NCBI GenBank assembly: GCA_026636295.1
Contig: CP089463.1
Coordinates: forward strand, 1,054,001 to 1,118,000
From: Medakamo hakoo
Lineage: Eukaryota; Chlorophyta; Trebouxiophyceae; Coccomyxaceae
DNA: 64,000 nt
Direction of reading: 5' to 3'
The notes beneath the pieces were generated by a model. That model searched no databases and was not told the origin of the DNA. It saw nothing but the letters and a program-made list of their open reading frames with translations. Within the stretch, counting starts at the first letter, position 1; every line of letters begins with the position of its first letter. The position numbers and the translations under genes were made by a program. Below are positions 10,352 to 18,693 of this stretch, in pieces.

Positions 10352-11065
10352 ATGGCGCGCACGGCTTCCCTGCGCCGCCTGGCCGCCCTGGTCGCCCTTG
10401 TCTTCCTAGCTCTGGCTTTAGTGGCCGGCCCGGCCGACGCCAAGCGCCACCCGCGCAATAAAGAGGACGAGACGGCCGTCGCCGCGCCGGCCGACGACGC
10501 CTCGCCCCCGCTCCAAGCCGCCGTCAACGACGACACCAACCGCCCGCCCGTCCAGGCCGCCGACTCCCGCCGCATGGCCACGCCCTTTGGTGACGCGGGC
10601 AAAGAGCCGGAGGAAGGCAACGAGTCTCCGAAAGCCAATGCCGCGGAGGACGACGACCCGCGCGAGCAGGCGGCCGCCGACCGCCGCGCGGCGCGGGCTG
10701 CCCGCCGCTTCGGCGCCCGCTCCGGTGCGGGCGGCACCGGCGACGTTCCGGCCGGCCCCACCTGCGGCGGCGGCTGCAACTCCGAGGTCCGCACGGGCGG
10801 CATGGTCATGGGCCGCGTCCTGCAGCAGCAGCTGACCACCGACGCGGCCTTCTGCTGCCAGCTGTGCCAGATGCGCGGCGACTGCGGCGGCTGGAACTTC
10901 TGCAATGAGGACGGCGGCTGCCCGACGCCGACGGCCCCGCTGCCGTACATCAAGGGCTCGTGCGAGCTGCGCGACGGCGGCGGCGGCGTCAACAACCAGA
11001 TGAAGGCCTGGACGCACGGCGAGAAGGACTGCGACGGCATGCCGGAGATGGAGGTCGTGACCTGA
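10352..11065 (+). CDS. small secreted protein with PAN/Apple-like Cys-rich domain
   Basis: An intronless 237-residue protein. Residues 1-30 form a clear signal peptide (LAALVALVFLALALVAGPADA). Residues 31-125 are an acidic, Ala/Pro-rich, probably disordered stretch. The C-terminal 100 residues hold about ten cysteines in a pattern like PAN/Apple domains: CGGGC, FCCQLCQMRGDCGGW, NFCNEDGGC, SCELR. Such domains bind carbohydrate or protein ligands in extracellular or wall-associated proteins. That assignment rests on the cysteine pattern and the 'CCQLC...C..W' core only. A cell-wall or secretory role is inferred. It converges on the M16 gene with 265 bp between stops, including a GA microsatellite. 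Confidence 0.75.
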   Translation: MARTASLRRLAALVALVFLALALVAGPADAKRHPRNKEDETAVAAPADDASPPLQAAVNDDTNRPPVQAADSRRMATPFGDAGKEPEEGNESPKANAAEDDDPREQAAADRRAARAARRFGARSGAGGTGDVPAGPTCGGGCNSEVRTGGMVMGRVLQQQLTTDAAFCCQLCQMRGDCGGWNFCNEDGGCPTPTAPLPYIKGSCELRDGGGGVNNQMKAWTHGEKDCDGMPEMEVVT

Positions 11066-11123
11066 GAGAAGCGCGTGTAGGCGTGCGCGCCGCTGTGCGT
11101 GCGTGACGCGACGGGCGTGGTGG

Positions 11124-11126
<3 letters not shown>

Positions 11127-11173
<47 letters not shown>
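11127..11173. repeat. (GA)23 microsatellite
   Basis: A nearly perfect GA run lies in the 3' region between the secreted protein gene and the converging M16 gene. Length calls in such a run are error-prone. Confidence 0.95.
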
Positions 11174-11176
<3 letters not shown>

Positions 11177-11330
11177 GGGAGGGTTGGCGTCCATCCAGCC
11201 GCGCCTGCGCGTGTGGTGTGCGCTTTTTGACGGGAACGCGGGCCCTGTTTTTTTCTGTCTGCCTGGCATTAGACGGTCTTTTGTGCGTGTGTGAACGAAT
11301 GAAGCACGAATGGTGAATAAGTTTCTTTCC

Positions 11331-13106
11331 CTACTCCCCGGCCTCCACGGCGGCGGGCGGGGCGCCACCACTCACGCCACCACCGCCCCCCACGCCCGCC
11401 GCCGGTTTTGGCTTGGCCCGGCTCGCCGGGTCGGGCACCAAGTCCAGGACCGGCCCCCTGCCCAACGCTTCCAGCGACGGCCGGATCGCGCGCGCGTCCC
11501 CAACCACGACCGCGACCGCGTCCCGCGGGTGGAGGTGTGCGGACGCGGCGGCCGCCACGGACGCGGGCGACACGGACGACAGCGCGGCCCTGTAGCTGGA
11601 CAGGTAGTCGGGCGGCAGGCCGAAGAGCGCGAGCGACGCCGCCCGCGACACGACGGCGTCCGGGGACGCGAAATTGAAGACGAACCCGTTCACCGCCTGG
11701 GCTTTGGCGGCGGCGACTTCCGCCGGGGCGAGGCCGCCCCCGCCCACCACGCCCTCCAGCGCGTCGCTCAGCTTGGCCAAAAATTCAGCGGGCGCGGCGG
11801 TCGCCCCGCCCGCGACAAACAGGCCGACGTGGTCCGCCCGGCCGGTGTCCCAGCCCGCCGACACGGTGTACGCCAGGCCCGCGCGGGACCGCAGGCCGTC
11901 GAACAGGCGGCCGCCGAACGAGTTGAGGGCGCCGGACAGGACGTCCAGGGCCGGCGTGGCCGGGTCGGTCAGCACCACGCCCGGCTCCGACAGGACGACG
12001 GTGGCCTGGGCCAGGCCCGGGCGGTCGATCAGGAAGGTCTTGCCCCGCCAGGACGACGGGGGCGCGAGCGGCGAGTCGGGCAGCGGCGGCGGCACCCGCG
12101 GCCCGCCCGGCGGCGGGCGCCAGGCCGACCCCAGCGGCGACGCCCGCACGGCACCGACCAGCGACGCCATGTCCGTGTCGCCGACCACGGCCAGCACGGC
12201 CGCGTCCGGGCGCTGGGCGGACGCCAGGTACGCCACCACGTCCGCCGTGGACGCGTCCATCACGTCTTCCGTGAACAGGGACCGGGCGTGCACGCTGTCC
12301 GCGCCGTAGATCAGCTTGGCCGCCTCCCGCCCGGGAATGGCGCCCGGCGAATCATCCTTGTGTTTCAGCGCGTCGACGGCCAGGCTCTTGGCCAGCGCGA
12401 GCTTGTCCGGCGGCAGGGCCGGTGAGGTGACCAGTTCGCCCACCAGACCCAGGACGGCCTTGCTGTCCGGGACCAAACACTCGAAGCCGAGGGTTGTGCC
12501 GTCCTGGGAGGCGCCGGCTTCGATGGACGCGGCGATATCGTCCAACGCCGCGTCGAGCGCGCCGGCCGGGTGTGCCGTCGACCCGCCCGACCGTTGGACC
12601 GACGACGCGAGGCTGGCCAGGGCCGGCCTGGCGGCGGGCGCGGCGCGGGCGCCGCCGCGCATCACCAACGCGCCCCGCAGCGTGGGCGTGCCGTGGTCCG
12701 GCACGAAGAAGACGCGCAGGCCGTTGGGCAGGACCGCCGCTTCGACCTTTGGCGGGGCAAAGGCGCGGAGGGGGGGCAGCGTGGTCGGCGGCGCATCGGT
12801 GGGCGACCACGGCCTCGCGGCCTTGGGCGGGGGCGCCGCTGCCGCCGCTTCCACGGTAGCCGACCCGCCCGGTGCCTCGGCCGCGCTCCACGCCGGGCTG
12901 GAGGACAGGCTGACGAGCGCGGCGGCCAGGCCGGCGACGAGGCGGGCGTGCAATGCCGGCCTGCTTTCGGCCGCCTGACGGACGGGCAGCGCCCGCCCAG
13001 GGCTGGCGCCCGGCTCGACGCGCGGCCGGCACGTCTGGCCTCTCAGGGCGTGCATAGTTTGGGCGGAGGCTGGGCCTGCTGCACGGGGCGCCGCCAAAAA
13101 AGACAT
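11331..13106 (-). CDS. M16 peptidase-like protein lacking the zinc-binding motif
   Basis: A single-exon frame of 591 residues if the ATG at 13106 is used; ATG at 13055 is an alternative. The N-terminus is Arg/Ala-rich, then has a hydrophobic span ending in an AxA site (LVAGLAAALVSLSSSPAWSA), resembling a two-part plastid and thylakoid-lumen signal. Two M16B halves follow: LPNGLRVFFVPDHGTPTLRG begins the first, and ALDVLSGALNSFGGRLFDG with RAGLAYTVSAGWD marks the second. The zinc motif HxxEH, expected just after MRGGAR, is absent; the region reads RPALASLASSVQRSGG. Many bacteria encode such an inactive subunit beside an active M16B partner, and the MPP alpha subunit is similarly inactive. It is therefore probably a non-catalytic partner or chaperone-like subunit. 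Its start lies 49 bp after the stop of the HPRT gene. Confidence 0.8.
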   Translation of the reverse strand: MSFLAAPRAAGPASAQTMHALRGQTCRPRVEPGASPGRALPVRQAAESRPALHARLVAGLAAALVSLSSSPAWSAAEAPGGSATVEAAAAAPPPKAARPWSPTDAPPTTLPPLRAFAPPKVEAAVLPNGLRVFFVPDHGTPTLRGALVMRGGARAAPAARPALASLASSVQRSGGSTAHPAGALDAALDDIAASIEAGASQDGTTLGFECLVPDSKAVLGLVGELVTSPALPPDKLALAKSLAVDALKHKDDSPGAIPGREAAKLIYGADSVHARSLFTEDVMDASTADVVAYLASAQRPDAAVLAVVGDTDMASLVGAVRASPLGSAWRPPPGGPRVPPPLPDSPLAPPSSWRGKTFLIDRPGLAQATVVLSEPGVVLTDPATPALDVLSGALNSFGGRLFDGLRSRAGLAYTVSAGWDTGRADHVGLFVAGGATAAPAEFLAKLSDALEGVVGGGGLAPAEVAAAKAQAVNGFVFNFASPDAVVSRAASLALFGLPPDYLSSYRAALSSVSPASVAAAASAHLHPRDAVAVVVGDARAIRPSLEALGRGPVLDLVPDPASRAKPKPAAGVGGGGGVSGGAPPAAVEAGE

Positions 13107-13155
13107 GTGTGAGACTGAGACTGCAATGAAAAAAACGACATCCCAGCAGCACCTA

Positions 13156-13815
13156 CTACCCGCCCTCCTCCACGACGCCGATGTACGGCAGGCACCGAAA
13201 CTCTTCATCCCAGTCCAGGCCGTACCCCACCACAAACTCGTCCCCGACCGTGAAGCCGACCAAGTCGGGGCGGGCGGCGTCGACGTCGCCGCCCTCCTCC
13301 AACCCGCCGCCGCTGCGCGCCCGGCCCGCCGGTTTGTCCAGCAGCGCGACGGTCGTGGTGGACGCCGCTCCCGCGTCTGCCAGCGCCCGTTTCAGGGCGA
13401 CCAACGTGCGCCCGGTGTCGACGATGTCCTCCACGAGGATCACGTGCCGGCCGGGCACAGGCACCTTGGTGCCGAGGGGGTTTGCCGGCGTGGGCGGCCC
13501 GCCTGGCCTGCTGCCGCCTATGCTCACCAAGCCCGTCGACGCCTGGCCGGCGTAGCTGGTCGCCCGCACAAAGTCCAGGTGCATGCCGGGGACGTCGAGC
13601 GTGCGCACCAGGTCGGCGGTGAAGATGGCGGCGCCGGAGAGCGTGCCCAGGACGAGCGGGGCGCGGGACGCGTGCGTGCGGGTGAGCGCCGCACCGAGCG
13701 CGGCCACGCGAGCCGCGATGGCTTCCGCCGTGAACAAGACGCGGATGCGCTGCGGGGTGGAGCTGCGCCCTGTGGAGGCGTGCGCCGCTCCGCTGTGGCT
13801 GGGCGTGGGCGGCAT
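13156..13815 (-). CDS. hypoxanthine(-guanine) phosphoribosyltransferase
   Basis: An intronless 219-residue protein, the usual size for the family. It begins the fold with RIRVLFTAEAIAARV and carries DFVRATSY. The PRPP-binding loop is ILVEDIVDTGRTL (about residues 127-138), with the acidic pair E129/D130. Next comes the purine-contact region VALLDKPAGR, and the end reads GDEFVVGYGLDWDEEFRCLP, which is diagnostic for HPRT. The enzyme salvages hypoxanthine or guanine with PRPP to IMP or GMP. A Gly/Pro insert at about residues 98-119 is longer than in bacterial enzymes. No obvious transit peptide is present, so it is probably cytosolic. It lies immediately upstream of the M16-like gene on the same strand and is divergent from bZIP1 (187 bp between starts). 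Confidence 0.92.
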   Translation of the reverse strand: MPPTPSHSGAAHASTGRSSTPQRIRVLFTAEAIAARVAALGAALTRTHASRAPLVLGTLSGAAIFTADLVRTLDVPGMHLDFVRATSYAGQASTGLVSIGGSRPGGPPTPANPLGTKVPVPGRHVILVEDIVDTGRTLVALKRALADAGAASTTTVALLDKPAGRARSGGGLEEGGDVDAARPDLVGFTVGDEFVVGYGLDWDEEFRCLPYIGVVEEGG

Positions 13816-14002
13816 TGGCGCGCCGGTGTGGGGCGGGCCGGGGGCGCGGCCCGACGATACAGGATGTGTGATGACCCCACGCCCATGCGCCGTGGGGGGG
13901 CGGCCTCACTCTGGCACACTCCCGCAAAAAGCGACACAAGAAAGGCTCGCGCCCGGCGGCCGATCGACAGGCGCCGGCCGCCCGCCTTTCCCGCTGCTCG
14001 CC

Positions 14003-16403
14003 ATGACGTCGGACGCCCACGCAGGAGCGGCCGCGTTGTTGAGCGAGTTGGGCTTGTCCGCGAGTCTGGCTGCCGCGGCGCGGGCGCACGGACACCCTAT
14101 CACTCCACCCTCCTGCGCCGCCGTCGGCGTGCCCGGCCTCGCGCCCGCTGCCCGACCAACGGGAGGCCTGATCTTTGGCGGTGTGGCCCTGGGCAGGGGA
14201 GGCGCGGGGAATGGCGGCGGCGGCGGCGGCGGCCCCGCACCCAACGACGGCGGCGCTGCACCCCGCACGGGCCAGCCGACCGAAGATGGAATGGACGCCG
14301 CCAAGGCCGCCGCCAAGTTGGAGCGCATCCGGGCCAAGAACCGACGGTGAGTTGGGAGGGCGGGCGCGGGCGGAAGGGGCGCGCCGGCGGCCCGCGCCCT
14401 AACAACAAAAAAAAGCGAGCGGGCCGATTGCCGCGTCAAGCCGGCTCGAGTTAGTAAACGGCCGCGTTTCAAAAACGGGGCGCGTGTGGCCTCCTTGTGC
14501 CTCGCGCGGCCGGCGCCCGCTCGTGCGCGTACGGCGAGCGCGGTTCTGCGCCCGGCCGACGCGCGGCGGCCGCGGCGCGGACGGGGCGAAGCGTCGCTGC
14601 AGGCGTTTGGCAAATGCCACGAAAAAGAAAAAAGATGCTTAGCATAAGCCGAACGAGCTTTTCTTGCATCGGTCGGCATCGGTCGGCCCGTGTTTCGGCG
14701 GCACCTTTATTTCTGTGCGGGTGGTGTGCGGGGCGTGGCAACGGCCGTGCGCGGACCTGGGACGCGGCGTGGCGGCATCGCGGCCGCGCCCGGACGTGGA
14801 CGAGGCGTGCGGTTTCCCAGTTCGGTACCAACCGCGGCCCGGCAAAGAAAAACCCAGCCGCTTTTGCTTGTGCGGGGGTGCAGCGGCCGTCTCGGTAACG
14901 GTGCCGCCCCCTCGCGCGGACGCTGGCGGCTGGTGTGGCGGCGCCGAGGCCGCTGTTTGCGCCCAGTTTTCCCGCCTGGCGTCGGCCGTGGGCCGATCCT
15001 GCGAGCAAACGGTGGCCAAGCGAGCAAAGCGAACGGCCACATGCGCGGGCCTCGAGCCCTCCCCACCCCACCCCACCCCACCTGCCTCCCTCCCCCGCTG
15101 CTCACACACACACCTCCACTCCACCACACGCAGCGCCCAACGCAACTTCCGAGAGCGGCAGCGCGCCCGCGACGCGGCCGCCGACGCCCGCCTGGCCGAC
15201 CTGGCGTCCCGCATCGTGGCGATGGAGGCGGAGGGCGCGGCCCTGCGCGCGCGCGCGCGCGTGCTGGAGGCGTTTGCCACGCTCCGGGCGTCGTCGCCGC
15301 CGCGCACCCCGCCGTGCGGCGGCGGCGGCGGCGGGGCCGGGGAAGCGGCGGGCGACACGGCGGACGAGGCGTCGGCGCCCGCGCCCGCGCCCGCGCCGGC
15401 GGCGCCGCGCGGCTTTGCGCCCGTGCGCGCCGGGTCGCTGCCGGGCTCGACGCCCACAGTGAGGGCACACGCCGCAGCCCCGGCCACGCCCGCGTCGCCT
15501 GGCCCGGCCGACGCCCCACTGGACTGGGCGGCCCTCGCACCGCTGTGGGAGAGCATCACCGCCAGGCTGAGGGCGGCCCTGCCCGCGGCGCCAGCCGCGG
15601 CCATCAAAGCAGAGGCCGGCACCGCGCCGCCGCCGCCGCCCAGGCCCGCCGCCTCCGACGCGGAAGTCGCGGCGCTCGTCCAGGAAGCGTCCACGCTGCT
15701 GGCGTCCGTCGCTCTGGCAGAGGCGGGCGCGTGCGGCGCGTGCCCGCCCCCGGACGAGCACGACGCGCCGCAGCCGCCGCGCCGGCCGCATGGCTCGTCG
15801 CGCCGGCCGACCCGGTCGCCGCTCCGGCTCAACACGCACCCTCCCGACGTTGCGGCCCAGCTGGCCCTGGCAGATGCGTTGGGGATGGCGCCCGCCCAGC
15901 GCGCGGCGCTGGTGGACGCGCGGGCGGCGTATCTGGCGGAGGTGGACGGCCTGGTGGCCGGGCGGGCGGCCGCCGCGGCCGCGCTGCACGGCCTGCCCGA
16001 GCCGACGCCCTGGTCCGCCGCGCCCGCGTCCCGCGCCTTCCTGCACATCGCCGGCGCGGTGGAGACACTGGGCCGCCACGTGGCACGCGCCCGCGGCGCG
16101 GCCGCCACCTTCACGGCGGCGGCGTGGCGAGACGTGCTGACCCCGGCCCAGGCCGGGCGCCTTATCCTTGTGACCGCGCCGCGCCGGCCGTGCGCCCTAG
16201 CCCTGGCCCGCGCCCTGGCCATCGACGCCGGGCGCGAGGACGGGGGCGCCGCCGCCACGCCCGCCGGCCTGACGCCGGGTGAGGAGGAGGTGGAGGGCAG
16301 CGACGGCGGGACGACCGTGTGGGACGGCGACGAGCGCGGCGGACGCGGCCGGCCCCCAGGCGGCGGCCGGGCGTGGGCGTCCCTGACCCACGCCGCGGAC
16401 TAG
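14003..16403 (+). CDS. bZIP transcription factor (first of a tandem pair)
   Basis: Exons are 14003-14346 and 15134-16403, giving 537 residues. The 787-bp intron is the longest in the window. It splits the basic region in phase ('IRAKNR/RAQRNFRERQRAR'), restoring the canonical bZIP signature Asn-x7-Arg (N-RRAQRNF-R) at about residues 105-130. A short zipper-like helix follows (DARLADLASRIVAMEAEG). Long Ala/Pro/Gly-rich stretches separate this from a conserved C-terminal region containing LGMAPAQRAALVDARAAYL and LTPAQAGRLILV. The same C-terminal modules occur in the adjacent bZIP2 protein. Such bZIPs are common in green algae and regulate stress or light responses, but no target can be inferred here. 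The start ATG is in a good context and follows the divergent gap from HPRT. Confidence 0.85.
14347..15133 (+). other. long intron of bZIP1
   Basis: The intron runs from GTGAGT to ACGCAG and is several times longer than other introns here. It contains no ORF with family resemblance and no recognisable tRNA or snoRNA. A direct repeat of a 10-mer (GCATCGGTCG twice, about 14667-14686) and a pyrimidine-rich 3' part are visible. It could host an internal promoter or alternative first exon. Confidence 0.6.
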
Positions 16404-16858
16404 CGGGAGAGTGAGTGTGAGTCTGTGCGCCGCCTCCCCCGTGTGTTTTCATTATTATGGTTTCATGTTGGGTGTCCGTGTTTTTTTTTCATCCATTTGC
16501 CTTTAGAGTTTTTGCCGGAAAGTAAACAAAAAAAAAAGTACTTGCCTGGAACAGAAAAAAAAATGGAGTCATTTGACATTTGACAACGGGCGACGCGTGA
16601 GAGCTCAGACACAGTGTGTCGCATACGCCTGGGCTTGCGACGCGCGGCGCCGGGCCTGCACGTACGCAGGCCGCCTCATCTCCCGGCCGCAAGCGCACGG
16701 CCGCGTCTCTCTTCTCTCAACTAGGGCGTCGCGGAAGGCCGGCACCCGCCCGCAAGCCGCATCCCACACCACCCCAAACACCACACGGGCTTCGGCCTCG
16801 CATCGGGGCGGCGCACACAAAACAAGCCACCGGCCGTCCGGGCCGCTGCACCCGCTCC
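16404..16858. promoter_or_regulatory. intergenic region between tandem bZIP genes
   Basis: These 455 bp lie between the bZIP1 stop and the bZIP2 start. The first 170 bp are A/T-rich for this window, with several poly-A and poly-T runs, and look like a 3' UTR and terminator zone. The rest is GC-rich and probably the bZIP2 promoter and leader. No gene was seen. Confidence 0.4.
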
Positions 16859-18532
16859 ATGCAAGCTCCCACCCCCCCGCCGGGCGGCTGGGACGCGGCA
16901 ATGGCCGAGGCTGCGAGCGTGCTTGCGGCAGGCGCCGGCAGGCGCGGGCAGGCCGGCGCGCACCCGGGCGTCCCGACGACCCCCGCCGCCGCCGGTGGTG
17001 CACCATCACCTTCACCAGCCCCACCCACCACCGCCGCCGCGACCACCGCCCACAGGCCCGGCCCCGGCCGCCCGCCGTCGGCGGCGCACCCGGGCGGTCC
17101 GCGCAAGTACGAAGCCCAGAAAAGGTATCGCGACCGCCACAAGGACCGCCTGGCCGAGAAGGAGGCGGCGGTGGCGGTCCTGGAGGCCCTCCTGGGCGCG
17201 CTCTCGCTCGAGCGCGCGCGCCTGGCCGAGGAGGCGGCGGACCTGGAGGCGCTGCTGACGACGCCGCCGGTCCACACGGTCGTGGCCGTGGACGGGGTCA
17301 CGGTGCCGGGCGCGGGCGGCGGCCTGCGCGCCCCGCCCCCGCCACCGCCGGCGGCCGCGTCGCGCGCGCCGCCGGGTGGGGGTGGCGCCGCGGCCGCCGC
17401 GGCCGCGGCGGTCACGGCCGCCGCCGCGGCCGACGACGCGGCAGGCGCGGAAGCCGCGCTCCGCGCCGCGTGCGTGGACGCCCTGGTGTCGCCGCCCGAC
17501 CGCCTGGCCGACACGTCGACGCTGGTGGCCGGGCCCGGCGGCGGCGACGCGTCCGACTTTGTGCCGGCCCTCGGCTGGACGCTGCCCCTCCCGCGCTTTG
17601 ACGCCGTCATTCTCATGGCCGCGGCGCCCGACGGGTCGCCCGCCCGCCTGACGACGGCCGACCTGGACACCATGGCGCCCGCCGACCTGGCGGCTTACTT
17701 CCGGTCGTACGTGTACCAGCTGGCGGAGCGGCTGCGGGCCGGGCCGGCGGCCGACGACGCCCGCCTGGCCCTGCTGCTGGAGGAGATGACGGGGCTGGGC
17801 GCGGTCGTGTCGGCGCGCAACCCGCGCATGCGGCACGCGACGGCCGCGCACGGCGTGAATGCGGCCCTGTTGGCCGACGCCAGCGGCGGCGGCGGCGGCC
17901 AGAGCGAGGACGCGGCCGCGGCGGCCGGTGCGCCCGCGCGGTCGGGGTCGGCCACCCCACCACCGCTCCCGGGGGCAGGCCTAGTCGTCTCCGAGTTTGC
18001 GGTCGGCGCGCTGGGCCGGGCGGAGTGGGCGCGCATCGTAGCGTCCCTGGGCCTGACGGAGCAGCAGCGGGCGGACCTGCTGGCCGTGCGGGACGTGTAC
18101 GTGCGCGTGGAGGCCGGCCTGCTCGCGCGCGTGGCCCGCCTGGCGGCGGAGCTGGAGGGGCGCGAAGTGCGGGGCGGCTCCCACTCGCGCGCGTCGGCCG
18201 CCGAGCCGGCCGCGTCGGCGGGGAGCGTGGGCCGGGCCGGCGCCACCCCGCGCGCCGACGGTGCCGGCCTGCTCGCGTCCACGGCGTCCATCGCGGCCGC
18301 CCTGGGCGCGCACGCCGCCGCCCTGTCCGGCACGTTCGCGACGGCAAAAGTCCTCGCCCTGAAACGCGTCCTGTCCCCGCTCCAGGTCGCCCAGGCGGTC
18401 GTGCGGTCGTACCCCTACGGCCTGGACGTGCTGGCCATCATCGACGCCGTGGAGTCGGGCGCCGGCGCGGCCGGCGCGGGCGCGGGGTCTGGGTCGCCGC
18501 CGGGCGCGGGCTCGGTGCGCCTGCCTGGGTAG
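16859..18532 (+). CDS. bZIP transcription factor with altered basic region (second of a tandem pair)
   Basis: An intronless 557-residue protein. The basic region (about residues 82-100, PRKYEAQKRYRDRHKDRLAE) aligns with algal bZIPs, but the normally invariant Asn of Asn-x7-Arg is Lys (K-YEAQKRY-R). The zipper follows with leucines in VLEALLGALSLERARL. Two later modules match bZIP1: LTTADLDTMAPADLAAYFRS-YVYQLAERL (compare its WESITARLRAAL region) and LGLTEQQRADLLAVRDVYV with VLSPLQVAQAVV near the C-terminus. The gene lies 455 bp downstream of bZIP1 on the same strand, so the two look like an old tandem duplication that has diverged strongly. bZIP1 has one intron and bZIP2 none; loss in bZIP2 or gain in bZIP1 is possible. 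DNA specificity is probably altered (inference). Confidence 0.82.
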   Translation: MQAPTPPPGGWDAAMAEAASVLAAGAGRRGQAGAHPGVPTTPAAAGGAPSPSPAPPTTAAATTAHRPGPGRPPSAAHPGGPRKYEAQKRYRDRHKDRLAEKEAAVAVLEALLGALSLERARLAEEAADLEALLTTPPVHTVVAVDGVTVPGAGGGLRAPPPPPPAAASRAPPGGGGAAAAAAAAVTAAAAADDAAGAEAALRAACVDALVSPPDRLADTSTLVAGPGGGDASDFVPALGWTLPLPRFDAVILMAAAPDGSPARLTTADLDTMAPADLAAYFRSYVYQLAERLRAGPAADDARLALLLEEMTGLGAVVSARNPRMRHATAAHGVNAALLADASGGGGGQSEDAAAAAGAPARSGSATPPPLPGAGLVVSEFAVGALGRAEWARIVASLGLTEQQRADLLAVRDVYVRVEAGLLARVARLAAELEGREVRGGSHSRASAAEPAASAGSVGRAGATPRADGAGLLASTASIAAALGAHAAALSGTFATAKVLALKRVLSPLQVAQAVVRSYPYGLDVLAIIDAVESGAGAAGAGAGSGSPPGAGSVRLPG

Positions 18533-18623
18533 GGACAGGAGGAGGAGGGGACGGCGGGTGTGTGTAAAGTTGCGGAGACTCTCGCGCGTAGGGCCCCCCT
18601 GCCTCTGGGATAGAGAGAGAGAA

Positions 18624-18651
18624 GGGGGGGGGGGGGGGGGGGGGGGGGGGG
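18624..18651. repeat. poly-G tract (about 28 G)
   Basis: A long G homopolymer, preceded by a short GA run, lies between bZIP2 and the CPSF-A gene. It can form a G-quadruplex, and its true length is uncertain in any assembly. Confidence 0.9.
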
Positions 18652-18693
18652 TGGACGGGAGCGCGAGCGCGGGGTGTCCAAAGACGCATTGAG

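Noticed and set aside
11127-11173. GA microsatellite and its Arg-Glu or Glu-Arg reading frames as small proteins
   Set aside because: The frames exist only because the dinucleotide repeat has no stops; there is no other coding support.
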